A DNA stretch of 64,000 nt from QHVT01 sp036399015 (GTDB taxonomy: Bacteria > Acidobacteriota > Thermoanaerobaculia > Gp7-AA8), in the NCBI GenBank assembly GCA_036399015.1, contig DASWNW010000106.1, positions 16,011-80,010 on the forward strand, written 5' to 3'. This document shows, one piece after another, positions 23,721-32,117 of this stretch (position 1 is its first letter; each line of letters begins with the position of its first letter). The translations under genes and the position numbers were made by a program. The notes under the pieces are model-generated. The model saw only the letters and a list, made by a program, of their open reading frames with translations, was not told where the DNA came from and did not search any database.

Positions 23721-24835
23721 CGCGCTGCCTCCTGCAGGACGCGCTCCCAGGCCGCGAACGCCCGCTCCGGCGCGAACCGCGCCAGGTAGAGCTCCCGCCC
23801 CCGCTGCCCCATCGCGGCCGCGCCCTCGCGGTCGGCGGCGAGCGACGCGATCGCGCGCGTCAGCCCCTCCACGTCGCCCGGCTCCACCACCACGCCGCAG
23901 CGGTGCTCGCCGATGATCCGCGCCAGCTCGCCGTCGCGCGCGCCGATGAAGATCACCGGACGTGCCACCGCCAGGATGCCGTAGAACTTGCTCGGCACGA
24001 TCAGCCCCTCGAGCGCCGGCTGCAGCGACACGAGGTGCGCGTCGACGGAGGAGAGGCTCTCGCTCAGCTTCTCCCGCGCCACGTACGGCCGGAACTCCGC
24101 GTTCGCGCCCGCGCTCCGCTTCACCGCCTCGAACTGCGCCCCGCCGCCGGTGAAGACGAAGCGCACGTCGGGCAGCGCCCGCATCGCCCCGAGGATGGTC
24201 TCGAACTCATGCGCGCGGCCAAGATTGCCCGAGTACCCGACGAGAAACGGTCCCTGTGGAGCGGCGGGCTTCAGCCCGCCGAGCGGCTGCAGATTCGCGT
24301 CCGCCCAGTTGTGAATGATCGTCGCCTTCGGCACCCGCGCCGCCATCAGGTCGCCGAGAACGACGTTCGCCTTCGCGCGGCGCAGCGACCAGTCGCGGAT
24401 GCGCCGCAGCAGGCGCGGCGCGCGGATCCCCAGCGACTCCGCCACCTCGGGGAAAAGATCCTGCACCCAGTTCACCACCCGCCCTCCCGCCACGGCGGCG
24501 AGCACCGACGTGAGCGGCGGATCGGTCATCGCGATCAGCACCGCGCCCCGCTCCCGCCGCATGGCGAAGAACGCGCTGAGATAGAAGGTGAGGTAGTCGA
24601 TGGCGCGGCCGAACAGCCCTGCGCGGCCGAAGCGCGTCGACCAGACCCGCACGATGCGTACGCCCTCCGCCGTGCCGGACGAAAGCCGCGCGCGCGGGTC
24701 GTCATAACGCTGCCGGCTGGTGATGGCACCGACTTCGTATCCGCGGGAGGCGAGATGAAACGCGAGATCGGACGCCATCTGACTTGTTGCAGAATGGTCC
24801 GGATGGAAGTAGCGGTTCACGAAAACGACGCGCAC
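23717..24835 (-). CDS. GT4 glycosyltransferase (WbuB-like) carrying an in-frame palindromic insert
   Basis: 372 residues. The N-terminal Rossmann half starts MRVVFVNRYFHPDHSATSQM as in WbuB-type transferases. The C-terminal donor-binding half has VGYSGNLGRAHEFETIL and the catalytic-type LEGLIVPSKFYGILA stretch (the E-x7-E region). Between the halves, residues about 185-194 (LGGLKPAAPQ) are encoded by an exact copy of the intergenic palindrome at 24253-24281. The insert keeps the frame and lies in the inter-domain linker, so the enzyme is probably still active. The stop overlaps the next gene (ATGA). Confidence 0.87.
   Translation of the reverse strand: MRVVFVNRYFHPDHSATSQMASDLAFHLASRGYEVGAITSRQRYDDPRARLSSGTAEGVRIVRVWSTRFGRAGLFGRAIDYLTFYLSAFFAMRRERGAVLIAMTDPPLTSVLAAVAGGRVVNWVQDLFPEVAESLGIRAPRLLRRIRDWSLRRAKANVVLGDLMAARVPKATIIHNWADANLQPLGGLKPAAPQGPFLVGYSGNLGRAHEFETILGAMRALPDVRFVFTGGGAQFEAVKRSAGANAEFRPYVAREKLSESLSSVDAHLVSLQPALEGLIVPSKFYGILAVARPVIFIGARDGELARIIGEHRCGVVVEPGDVEGLTRAIASLAADREGAAAMGQRGRELYLARFAPERAFAAWERVLQEAAR
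24253..24281. repeat. GGAGCGGCGGGC palindrome inside a glycosyltransferase gene
   Basis: All 29 bases match the intergenic copy at 3866-3894. It reads through in frame as GGLKPAAPQ on the minus strand, between the two Rossmann domains. Confidence 0.88.
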
Positions 24836-24841
24836 GGAAGT

Positions 24842-24966
24842 AGAGTCTCACAGTCGCAGAGTCTCAAAGTCTCAGAGGAGCGACCGCATCACGCGGAGAC
24901 TCTCCGCCTCTGAGACTCTGAGACTTTGAGACTCTGAGACTTTGCGACTCTGAGACTTTGCGACTC
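24842..24966. repeat. Inverted repeat built of 8 bp AGTCTCAG / AGACTTTG units
   Basis: Left arm AGTCTCACAGTCGCAGAGTC..., right arm of about eight tandem octamers (TGAGACTC, TGAGACTT, TGCGACTC). It fills the 139 nt between the divergent glycosyltransferase and carbamoyltransferase genes, so any promoter of either must lie within it. Same type as 44950-45066. Confidence 0.88.
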
Positions 24967-24974
24967 ATCTCGTC

Positions 24975-26720
24975 ATGATCATCCTCGGAATCAACGCCCA
25001 CCACGCCGACGCCTCCGCCGCGATCGTCGTCGACGGGAAGCTCGTCGCCGCCGCCGAGGAGGAGCGTTTTCGCCGCATCAAACACTGGGCGGGGTTCCCC
25101 AGCGTGGCCATCGAGTACTGCCTCGCCGAGGCGGGCGTGACGCTCAACCAGGTCGACCACGTGGCGGTGAACCGCGACCCGAACGCGCGCCTGCTGCAGC
25201 GCGCGAAGTTCGTGCTGGCGAAGCGGCCCTCGGTCGGCGCGATCAGGCGGCGGCTCGAGAACCGCGCCAAGATCCGCGACCTCCGCACGGAGCTGGTCGA
25301 GACGTTCAAGCTCGACTCGCTGAAGCCGCGCCTGCACAACGTCGAGCACCACCGCGCCCACCTCGCCTCCGCCTTCTTCGTCGCGCCGTTCGAGGAGGCG
25401 GCCGTCCTGTCGATCGACGGCTTCGGCGACTTCGTCAGCTCGATGTGGGGCGTCGCCCGCGGCAACAAGATCGAGGTCCTCGGCGAGATCGGCTTCCCCC
25501 ACTCCCTCGGCATCTTCTACACCGCCATGACCCAGTACCTCGGCTTCCCCCACTACGGCGACGAATACAAGGTCATGGGCCTCGCGCCGTACGGGAAGCC
25601 GGTCTTCATGAACGAGATGCGCGACATCGTCCAGGTGAAGGACGGCCGTTACGCGCTGAACCTCGACTACTTCACCCATCACACCGTCGGTCTGGCCATG
25701 GTGTGGCACGGCGGGTCGCCCGCCATCGGCACCGTCTACTCCGAGAAGCTGGTCGAGAAGCTCGGCCCCCCGCGCGCGCCGTCCGATCCGATGGAGCAGC
25801 GCCACAAGGACCTCGCCGCGTCGATGCAGGCGATGTTCGAGGAGGCCTACTTCGAGCTCGCGAACTCGCTGCAGCGGAAGAGCGGCATGAAGACGCTCTG
25901 CCTCGCCGGCGGCTGCGGCTACAACAGCGTCGCCAACGGCCTCGTATTCGACCGCTCGCCGTACCGCGATCTCTACATCCAGGCGGCGGCGGGCGACGCC
26001 GGCGGCGCGATCGGCGCCGCGTACTGGGTCTGGAACGAGGAGCTGAACAACCCCCGCTCGTTCGTCATGGACCACGCCTACTGGGGCCCGCAGTACGACG
26101 ACGGCGCGGTCGACAAGGCCGTGTTCGCGCGCCGCGCCGACCTCGAGGAAGCGGGCTGCGTGCTGCACCGGGTGAAGAACGAGCGCGAGCTCTGCGCGCG
26201 CACGGCGGAACAGATCGCCGCCGGCAACGTCGTGGGCTGGTTCCAGGGGCGGATGGAGTGGGGGCCGCGCGCGCTCGGCAACCGCTCGATCGTCTGCGAC
26301 CCGCGGCGCGCCGACATGAAGGACATCCTCAACCACAAGATCAAGCGCCGCGAGTCCTTCCGCCCCTTCGCGCCGTCGGTGATCCGCGAGGCGGTAGGGG
26401 AGTGGTTCGAGACCGACTACGACGTCCCGTTCATGCTGCAGGTCTATCAGATCCGGGAGGAGAAGCGGACGCAGGTACCGGCGGTAACGCACGTGAACGG
26501 CTCCGGGCGCCTGCAGTCGGTGAGCGAGGCGCAGAACCCCCGCTACTACCACCTCATCGAGGCGTTCCGCGACCGGACCGGCGTCCCGCTCGTCCTCAAC
26601 ACCTCGTTCAACGAGAACGAGCCGGTGGTGAACAACCCCGCCGAGGCGCTCGACTGCTTCCTCCGGACGAAGATGGACCTGCTGGTGATGGGCGATCTGA
26701 TGATCCAGCGCCCCGCGTGA
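24975..26720 (+). CDS. Carbamoyltransferase, NodU/CmcH family
   Basis: 581 residues, full length for the family. Transfers a carbamoyl group from carbamoyl phosphate to a sugar hydroxyl, here probably decorating the exopolysaccharide. The N-terminal kinase-like (YrdC-independent, Hsp70-fold) half has ILGINAHHADASAAIV, NVEHHRAHLASAFF and SIDGFGDF. The C-terminal half has GWFQGRMEWGPRALGNRSI, RRESFRPFAPSV and VLNTSFNENEPVV. All blocks for metal and carbamoyl-adenylate chemistry are present. It stands alone on the plus strand between a repeat and a tandem array. Confidence 0.94.
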   Translation: MIILGINAHHADASAAIVVDGKLVAAAEEERFRRIKHWAGFPSVAIEYCLAEAGVTLNQVDHVAVNRDPNARLLQRAKFVLAKRPSVGAIRRRLENRAKIRDLRTELVETFKLDSLKPRLHNVEHHRAHLASAFFVAPFEEAAVLSIDGFGDFVSSMWGVARGNKIEVLGEIGFPHSLGIFYTAMTQYLGFPHYGDEYKVMGLAPYGKPVFMNEMRDIVQVKDGRYALNLDYFTHHTVGLAMVWHGGSPAIGTVYSEKLVEKLGPPRAPSDPMEQRHKDLAASMQAMFEEAYFELANSLQRKSGMKTLCLAGGCGYNSVANGLVFDRSPYRDLYIQAAAGDAGGAIGAAYWVWNEELNNPRSFVMDHAYWGPQYDDGAVDKAVFARRADLEEAGCVLHRVKNERELCARTAEQIAAGNVVGWFQGRMEWGPRALGNRSIVCDPRRADMKDILNHKIKRRESFRPFAPSVIREAVGEWFETDYDVPFMLQVYQIREEKRTQVPAVTHVNGSGRLQSVSEAQNPRYYHLIEAFRDRTGVPLVLNTSFNENEPVVNNPAEALDCFLRTKMDLLVMGDLMIQRPA

Positions 26721-26738
26721 TCGCTCGCCGAGCCGATT

Positions 26739-27084
26739 GATGACCCCTCTGCACGTAGGCGATGACCTTCGGGACGTCGCCCGATCACGTTGCGGACGTC
26801 ATCGATCATGTTGCGGATGTCATCGATGACCTCGGCGACATCGCGAGCCTACGCTCCACGAGGTCGGCGACGATCACCCACGAAGTCGTCGATCACGTTG
26901 CCGACGTCGTCGATGACCTCGGCGACATCGCGAGCGACCCTCCACGAGGTCGTCGATGACCTCCACGACCTCACGCGAGAGCCCCGGTGAACCCGTCGAT
27001 CACCCGCACGAAATCGTCGAAGACCCCCGATGCGTTCGTCGATGACCTCCGCCGGCGTGATGCAGGACGCCTCCGGTAGTCGTC
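26739..27084. repeat. Tandem array 2: about sixteen 21-22 bp units
   Basis: Degenerate units beginning GATGACC or GATCAC(G/C) and ending in GTC, for example GATCACGTTGCGGACGTCAT-C at 26783 and the near-identical unit at 26804. GATGACCTCGGCGACATCGCG is repeated exactly at 26825 and 26912. Most are 21 bp, but several are 22 and one is 19, so no reading frame survives across it. This array and a promoter account for the whole gene-free stretch 26721-27160. Confidence 0.88.
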
Positions 27085-27108
27085 CATGAGTCGTCCGGCC
27101 GCGCCGGC

Positions 27109-27139
27109 TTGACACCCGACGTTATTTCCGGCGTAATTT
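27109..27139 (+). promoter_or_regulatory. Promoter with perfect -35 for the Cys-rich secreted protein
   Basis: TTGACA at 27109-27114 with a TAATTT at 27134-27139 (19 nt spacing; CGTAAT at 17 nt is the alternative). The predicted mRNA start is near 27146. GGAGG at 27151-27155 then sits five bases before the ATG at 27161. Confidence 0.55.
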
Positions 27140-27160
27140 CTCTGCTCGTTGGAGGGATTT

Positions 27161-27445
27161 ATGGCCAGACTTCGTTGGCTCAACCTGCTCGTCGTGTTGT
27201 CGATCCTCGTCAGCTTCTCCCCCTATCCGGCGGTGGCGCAGTCGGGCGCCTGCGGCACGCTCGGGTACCACATCCAGTACTGGGACACGCTCGACGCGAA
27301 CGGGAACTGCCCCGTCAACCGCGTGAACGTCGTCGGCGAGCGCATTCGCGACTGCGAAGGCTACGTCTACCAGTGGGGGCTCCAGGGCGGTTGCGACGTG
27401 ACCAAGACGTACATCGACTGCGGCCCCTGCTATCCCGAGTGGTAG
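27161..27445 (+). CDS. Small secreted cysteine-rich protein
   Basis: 94 residues. Signal peptide with a long hydrophobic core (LNLLVVLSILVSFSPYPAVA-Q), leaving a mature chain of about 65 residues with six cysteines (ACGTLG, GNCPV, RDCEG, GGCDV, DCGPC), enough for three disulfides. Aromatic-rich (YHIQYWD, YVYQWG, CYPEW). The ATG at 27161 is set by the GGAGG; an upstream TTG at 27149 is less likely. The next gene begins inside its last codons. No family recognised; a secreted structural or binding peptide is possible. Confidence 0.72.
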   Translation: MARLRWLNLLVVLSILVSFSPYPAVAQSGACGTLGYHIQYWDTLDANGNCPVNRVNVVGERIRDCEGYVYQWGLQGGCDVTKTYIDCGPCYPEW

Positions 27446-27936
27446 GAGTCTCCCGCGCCGCACTGGGGACGATCTGCCTCACGCTGGCGATCGTCTCGTG
27501 CGGCCGCGGGGCGGCGTCGACGCCGTTCCAGCCGACCCTCGAAGAGGCGATCGCGGTGGCGCGCCAGCGCCACGCCGGTGATCTGCTCGTCTTCGTCTGC
27601 GACCGGTCCGACATGTGCCACGAGACGCGGCGCGAGGTCTTCGGCGCGACGCCCACCGGACGCTTCGTCGCCGCGAATTTTGCGGCAGTCCATCTCCGCT
27701 CCGGCTCCGACGCCGCACAGGCGGCGCTCGTCCGGTACCAGGCGCCGTCCAGCGGGCCGCAGATCATCGTCGTCTCCGAGCGGCTGAACAACCTGCGCGT
27801 ACACGTGCTCCGGCTCGAGCGGATCAGGGAGCAGCGCCTCCTCGAGAAGCTGCAGGCGGTGAAGCGGGCCAGGACGTTCGAGGAGTACCGCAAGACCATT
27901 CGCACGGTTCCGGCGCGTCATTCGCCCCCGGCCTGA
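27439..27936 (+). CDS. Putative lipoprotein with thioredoxin-like fold
   Basis: 165 residues starting at GTG 27439, overlapping the previous gene by 7 nt. The N-terminus (VVGVSRAALGTICLTLAIVSC) ends in a lipobox-like IVSC, so a lipid anchor is likely. The pattern DLLVFVCDRSDMCHETRREVFG, then FVAANFAAVHLRSG, resembles the first half of thioredoxin_7/DUF255-like folds, but the cysteines are spaced C-x5-C, not C-x2-C, and redox activity is uncertain. Coupled to a disulfide-rich secreted protein, so a folding or holding role for it is conceivable. Convergent with and overlapping the next gene by 19 nt. Confidence 0.6.
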   Translation: MVGVSRAALGTICLTLAIVSCGRGAASTPFQPTLEEAIAVARQRHAGDLLVFVCDRSDMCHETRREVFGATPTGRFVAANFAAVHLRSGSDAAQAALVRYQAPSSGPQIIVVSERLNNLRVHVLRLERIREQRLLEKLQAVKRARTFEEYRKTIRTVPARHSPPA

Positions 27937-28748
27937 CCGGCGAACTCGGCCAGCTTGCGCAACCGGAAGCGCGGGTTGCCGGCGAAGGCCTGCTGCAGCC
28001 AGCCGAGGTGTCCCGCGCCGTAGATGACGAGGATGCGGTCGTTCGGCGACTCGACGAGCTGCACGACGTTCGTGTAGATCCGCATGTTGCGCCGGATCCA
28101 GTCCGACAGCAGATCGGCGCCGGCCCAGTCCCACGGCTCCCCGAACTCCGCCTGCCGGTAGTAGAAGCCGACGTCCTGCGCCACCTTCGCGTCGGAGTTC
28201 ATCTGGAGCAGCGCCTCGAGCACGGTGTGCGAGGCGATGTGCGCGTTGCTCGTCTTCACCATCTCCCCCACCTCTGCCAGCAGCGCGTTGAGCTCCTTCT
28301 CCCGCCCCGTCGCCTTCGCGTACTTCACCAGCCGCGGGAAGGGGAACTCGCCGTCGGCGTCGACGGCGTGCACCGTCTCGTGGCCGAGCTCCTTCGCCAG
28401 CCGGAACCCGAGCTGCTCGATCTCATTGCGCGTGAGCTGGTGCGTGCCGGCGCGATACGCCGCGTAGTCCTTCCGGATGCGCTCGTCGCCCGCCGCCCCC
28501 TCGACCGCGATCTTCGTCGGCCGGAACCGCTTCAGCACCTCGGTCACCTCCGCGATCTCCGCCTGCCGCTTCGGCGCGAGCACGTCGTCCACCTGCATGT
28601 TGAAGACGTCCCGCCCCGGATTGGCCATGTGGTAGACGCCGAGCACCAGCACCTCCGCGCGCGCCGGCGCCGGCTGCGACACCGCGGGAACGGCAAAGAA
28701 GGTGACGAGGATGAACGCGGCAGAGACGAGCGCTGCTCCGGATCGCAC
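27918..28748 (-). CDS. Secreted DUF5694-like protein
   Basis: 276 residues from GTG 28748, which has AGGGGGG about 8 nt upstream and gives a normal signal peptide (MRSGAALVSAAFILVTFFAVPAVSQ). The alternative GTG 28820 overlaps the upstream gene by GTGA and adds 24 residues. The mature part starts AEVLVLGVYHMANPGRDVFN and has the conserved KIAVEG, HAVDADGEFPF and IYGAGHLGWLQQAF blocks of DUF5694, distantly like TraB/ChaN-type EreA folds. The enzymatic role is unknown; it is probably periplasmic. Confidence 0.75.
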   Translation of the reverse strand: MRSGAALVSAAFILVTFFAVPAVSQPAPARAEVLVLGVYHMANPGRDVFNMQVDDVLAPKRQAEIAEVTEVLKRFRPTKIAVEGAAGDERIRKDYAAYRAGTHQLTRNEIEQLGFRLAKELGHETVHAVDADGEFPFPRLVKYAKATGREKELNALLAEVGEMVKTSNAHIASHTVLEALLQMNSDAKVAQDVGFYYRQAEFGEPWDWAGADLLSDWIRRNMRIYTNVVQLVESPNDRILVIYGAGHLGWLQQAFAGNPRFRLRKLAEFAGQAGGE

Positions 28749-28816
28749 GATAGAGGCCCCCCTTTTCAGGTGATACGCCGGCCGTGGCCGAAGGTTTGAC
28801 TGCGGTGGGGTCGAGC

Positions 28817-29575
28817 TCACCGCCTGCGCCGAAGCATCTCGCGCGACAGGATCAGCTCCGCCAGGAACCGCTCCCCCGTGTACCGCAGCCCCGGCAGGCC
28901 GTCGAGGATCAGCCCTTTCACGAACAGCGTGTGCAGGAGGACGGCGAAGGGCGCGACGACGATGAGGCGGCGCACGCGGCCGGAGCGGCTGAGGGCGCGG
29001 GGGTCGGCGTGGCGGATCTTCTCCGCCTCCTGGCGCATGTACTTTTTCTGCCGCTGGATGAAGCGGGCGAACGTCTTCCGGTCGTCGTGCACGAGCTTCG
29101 TCTTCAGCCGCACCACGTCGCCGTCGACGAGGACGCGGTGCGCGTGGCCGTCCTGCCAGACCGTGGCGTGCTCCCGCTGCAGGAGCACGATGCGCGCGGG
29201 GTAGAGCGACGCGCGGAGCTGGCGGCCGTTGACCGCGTAGCGGAACGCGCTGGTGTACGCCCGCACGTTCGGCGGCGGCGTCAGCGCGCTCACCTCCTCG
29301 GTGAACTCCGGCGGGACGAAGTAGTCGGCATCGAGGAGGAGCACCCAGGGAGTCTGTACCTGCTGCAGGCCGAAGTTGCTCTGCTCGGCGAGCGAGTCGA
29401 GCTCCCGCTCGAAGAGGCGCACGTTCGGGAACGACCGCGCGATCTCCAGCGTGGCATCGGTCGAGCCGCTGTCGACGATCACGACGTCGCGCGCCCAGGC
29501 GAGCTGCGCGAGCGTCCGTCCGATGTTCGCCTCCTCATCCTTCGTGAGGATCAGCGGCGTGATCTGATCGAGCAA
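28817..29575 (-). CDS. GT2 glycosyltransferase
   Basis: 252 residues from TTG 29575, inside the last codons of the upstream GT4 gene (25 nt overlap); no ATG fits better. GT-A fold: ITPLILTKDEEANIGRTLAQL, VIVDSGSTDAT, and the metal-binding LLLDADYFVPPEF. The C-terminal part (RFIQRQKKYMRQEAEK, IVVAPFAVLLHTLFVKGLI) is like the WaaE/KdtX-type beta-1,4-glucosyltransferases. Transfers one sugar of the repeat unit; donor unknown. Confidence 0.88.
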   Translation of the reverse strand: MLDQITPLILTKDEEANIGRTLAQLAWARDVVIVDSGSTDATLEIARSFPNVRLFERELDSLAEQSNFGLQQVQTPWVLLLDADYFVPPEFTEEVSALTPPPNVRAYTSAFRYAVNGRQLRASLYPARIVLLQREHATVWQDGHAHRVLVDGDVVRLKTKLVHDDRKTFARFIQRQKKYMRQEAEKIRHADPRALSRSGRVRRLIVVAPFAVLLHTLFVKGLILDGLPGLRYTGERFLAELILSREMLRRRR

Positions 29576-30651
29576 TAGGCGGTCTCCATCTCCTGCGCGA
29601 CGCGCGGCCACGCGAAGCGCGACTCTACCAGCGCGCGCCCATTTGCTCCCATCCGCGCCCGCCGCTCCGGGTCGTCGAGCAGCGCGCCGACGGCGTCGAG
29701 GCCGATCGCGCCGGCGCCCGCCGCCACCACTTCATCGGCGAGCCCGACTTCCCGCGAGAGCACGACCGGCGTCTCCATCGCCAGCGCCTCGAGCACCGCG
29801 TTGCCGAAGTTCTCGGACGACGACACGAGCACGAACAGTGTGGCGCTCGCGAGCAGCTCGTTCTTCGCGGTGCCGTAGACGGGGCCGACGAACGCGACCC
29901 GGTCGCCGACGCCGCGCTCCGCCGCGCGCGCCTGCAGCGCGGGGGTGAGCCCCTCCTCGTCGTTGCCCGCGATGAGGAAGCGGACGCCGGGAAGCGCCGG
30001 CAGCGCGTCGATGACGCGGTCCAGCCCTTTCTTCCAGCTCACGCGGCCGAGGAAGAGCAGCGTCTGCTCGTCGCGCGGCACGGCGGGACGGGCGTCGACG
30101 TCGACGCCGTTCGGCACCACCACCGGCGACGGCAGCGGCAGCCCGACCCCTTTCGCCTCCTCCCACTCCAGTTGCGACGTGAAGTGGATCGCCGCCGCTC
30201 CGGCGAAGCCGCGCCGCTCCATGAGCCGCAGCCACAGCGTCTTGGCGAGGCGGCTCTTGCGGCGGATCAGCTCCGGCACGAGCATCCCGCGCGGGGAGAT
30301 GACGTACGGCACGCGCGCCTTGCGCGCCGCACGCGCGGCGGCGATGCCGGGCCAGAGGTAGACGGCGTGGATGTGCACGACGTCGTATTGCCCGGCGCGC
30401 GCGAACGGCATGCGCGGCGACCAGTAGAGGCGCCGGTTGCGCGCGGGGAAGTAGTGCACCTTCACGCCGTCGAGGTCGACCGGCGTCGCCAGCGGCACGT
30501 CGAGCGTGCGGTCGCCGTCGACGTTCGTCGTGAAGACGTCGACCTCGTGTCCCCGCGCGACCAGCGCCTTGCAGAGGCCGTGAACGGCCACGATCGGTCC
30601 GCCGTAACGCCGCGCCGGGAGATAGGTGGGCACGACGTGGAGGATCTTCAC
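29551..30651 (-). CDS. GT4 glycosyltransferase
   Basis: 366 residues, GT-B fold. N-terminal acceptor domain MKILHVVPTYLPARRYGGPIV, with HIHAVYLWPGIAA and PYVISPRGML. C-terminal donor domain with LLFLGRVSWKKGLDRVIDALP and the catalytic SSSENFGNAVLEALAMETPVV, which carries the E-x7-E pair. The start codon overlaps the stop of the upstream polymerase gene (ATGA). Confidence 0.92.
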   Translation of the reverse strand: MKILHVVPTYLPARRYGGPIVAVHGLCKALVARGHEVDVFTTNVDGDRTLDVPLATPVDLDGVKVHYFPARNRRLYWSPRMPFARAGQYDVVHIHAVYLWPGIAAARAARKARVPYVISPRGMLVPELIRRKSRLAKTLWLRLMERRGFAGAAAIHFTSQLEWEEAKGVGLPLPSPVVVPNGVDVDARPAVPRDEQTLLFLGRVSWKKGLDRVIDALPALPGVRFLIAGNDEEGLTPALQARAAERGVGDRVAFVGPVYGTAKNELLASATLFVLVSSSENFGNAVLEALAMETPVVLSREVGLADEVVAAGAGAIGLDAVGALLDDPERRARMGANGRALVESRFAWPRVAQEMETAYCSIRSRR

Positions 30652-32033
30652 GCCGGAAGCGGCCGCGCGAGCTGCGCCGGCACCGCCTCGGGGCGCGTGG
30701 CGGCGGCGAGCCGCTCGTCGAGAGCGGCGGTGGCGAAGAGGCAGCCGACGAAGAAGCCGGTGGTCAGCGCCAGCACCGCGTCGGTGTATGCCTGGGCCGA
30801 GGCCATGAAGGCGGCGATGTTACAGACGACGAGGCCGAAGAGGGCGGCGCGGACGAACTGCGACGAGCCCGGCACGTCGCCGATCCGCGTCAGCCGCAGC
30901 AGCAGCCGCATGACCAGCCAACTGATGACCGCGAGCGCGATGATGCCCGGCAACCCGACTTCCACCGCCAGCTTCCCGAGCCCGCCTTCCTGCCAGCCGA
31001 CGTTGTGGCTGCCGAGGAGGTGATAGACGCCCTGCGTCGCGGCGCCGAGCCCCGCGCCCATGAGGCCGAACTGGCGGAACGTCTCCAGCGCGCCTCCTTC
31101 CAGACGGTCTTTCAGCTCCTGCTGCGACGCCAGCGCGCCGGCGGCATAGACGCTCGTCTCCTCGGTCGACGCGAGCTGGTGCACGATCGCGTAGAGCACC
31201 ACCGCCACGCCGAAGAGCGCCAGGAATTGGCTGCTCTTCAGCCGCCGCCCGTAGCGCCAGACGAAGACGGCCGCGAACACCGCCACCGTGTAGATCGCCT
31301 TGCGCCGTCCGGCCATCATGCAGTTGAAGAAGCCCCACGCGGCGGCGCTCCCCCAGAGCAGCGCGTTGCGGCTCATTCCGGCGCGCAGCGCCATGGCGAT
31401 GCCGATGCAGGTGAGCATCGACGCGTGCCAGGCCATGACGTCGGGGCCGCGGTAGACGCCGGAGAGGAGCCGGATCTGGATGCCGGGAAGGTGGCGGATG
31501 AAGTCCCCCTCGAAGGCGACCATGCCGAAGATCCGCCACGGCACGCGCAGGTACTCGAGGATGCTGCCGACGAGGGCGATCGAGGTGACAACCGAGAAGA
31601 TGCGGAAGAAGCGGTACAGCCCCTCCTCCCGCTGCAGCCAAGTGTAGCCGAGGATCGCCGCGACCAGCGGGACGCAGTAAGTGAAGAGGCTGAGCAGCGG
31701 CACCTTCCACTTGTCGAAGCCGTAGGTGAACATCCCGTTCAGCGCGGCCACGATGAGGATGAAAAAGAAGGCCGACACGGCGGTGTAGATCGAGCCGAAG
31801 CGGCGCGCGAACTCGCTGAGGTGCGCCAGGATCTCGTTGCGCGCGGAGAAGAGGATGGCCCCGTACAGCGCCACGACCAGGAACGAGATCACGACGGGCG
31901 AGCCGGGGGTGAGCTTGCGCACCGGGTCCTGCAGCACCCCGCAGAAGATGACCAGCAGCCAGCCGCGGCGCCAGTCGACGAGCGCGTACGCGCAGGCGGT
32001 GCCGAGGAAGGCGAGGTAGAGGGCGAGAGCCAT
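30648..32033 (-). CDS. Second O-antigen polymerase/ligase-like membrane protein
   Basis: 461 residues from the ATG at 32033; the open frame continues upstream, but only through the repeat at 32041-32117. About 11-12 membrane segments, a cytosolic RRLKSSQF loop, and a large loop with AWHASMLTCIGIAMAL and GAATQGVYHLLGSHNVGWQEGGLGKLAVEVG, which resembles Wzy_C proteins of exosortase-type loci. Coupled to the next GT4 gene by ATGA. The overall hydropathy supports polymerase or ligase function; exact role open. Confidence 0.8.
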   Translation of the reverse strand: MALALYLAFLGTACAYALVDWRRGWLLVIFCGVLQDPVRKLTPGSPVVISFLVVALYGAILFSARNEILAHLSEFARRFGSIYTAVSAFFFILIVAALNGMFTYGFDKWKVPLLSLFTYCVPLVAAILGYTWLQREEGLYRFFRIFSVVTSIALVGSILEYLRVPWRIFGMVAFEGDFIRHLPGIQIRLLSGVYRGPDVMAWHASMLTCIGIAMALRAGMSRNALLWGSAAAWGFFNCMMAGRRKAIYTVAVFAAVFVWRYGRRLKSSQFLALFGVAVVLYAIVHQLASTEETSVYAAGALASQQELKDRLEGGALETFRQFGLMGAGLGAATQGVYHLLGSHNVGWQEGGLGKLAVEVGLPGIIALAVISWLVMRLLLRLTRIGDVPGSSQFVRAALFGLVVCNIAAFMASAQAYTDAVLALTTGFFVGCLFATAALDERLAAATRPEAVPAQLARPLPA

Positions 32034-32040
32034 GAAGGGG

Positions 32041-32117
32041 TGTCGGTTGTCCGTTGTCGGTTCTCTGCGGTTCAGCGCGTCAAGCCACTGACAACCGACA
32101 ACCGGCAACTGACAACT
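32041..32117. repeat. Inverted repeat built of GGTTGTC heptamers
   Basis: GTCGGTTGTCCGTTGTCGGT on the left and GACAACCGACAACCGGCAAC on the right, around a non-conserved 35 nt centre. It lies between two genes of the same strand and overlaps the stop codon of the GT2 gene at 32116. Confidence 0.85.

Noticed and set aside
26762..26959. 65-codon frame with DHVADVI heptapeptide repeats
   Set aside because: Arises from the 21 bp periodicity of array 2; units of 19 and 22 bp break the frame in the rest of the array and there is no ribosome site.
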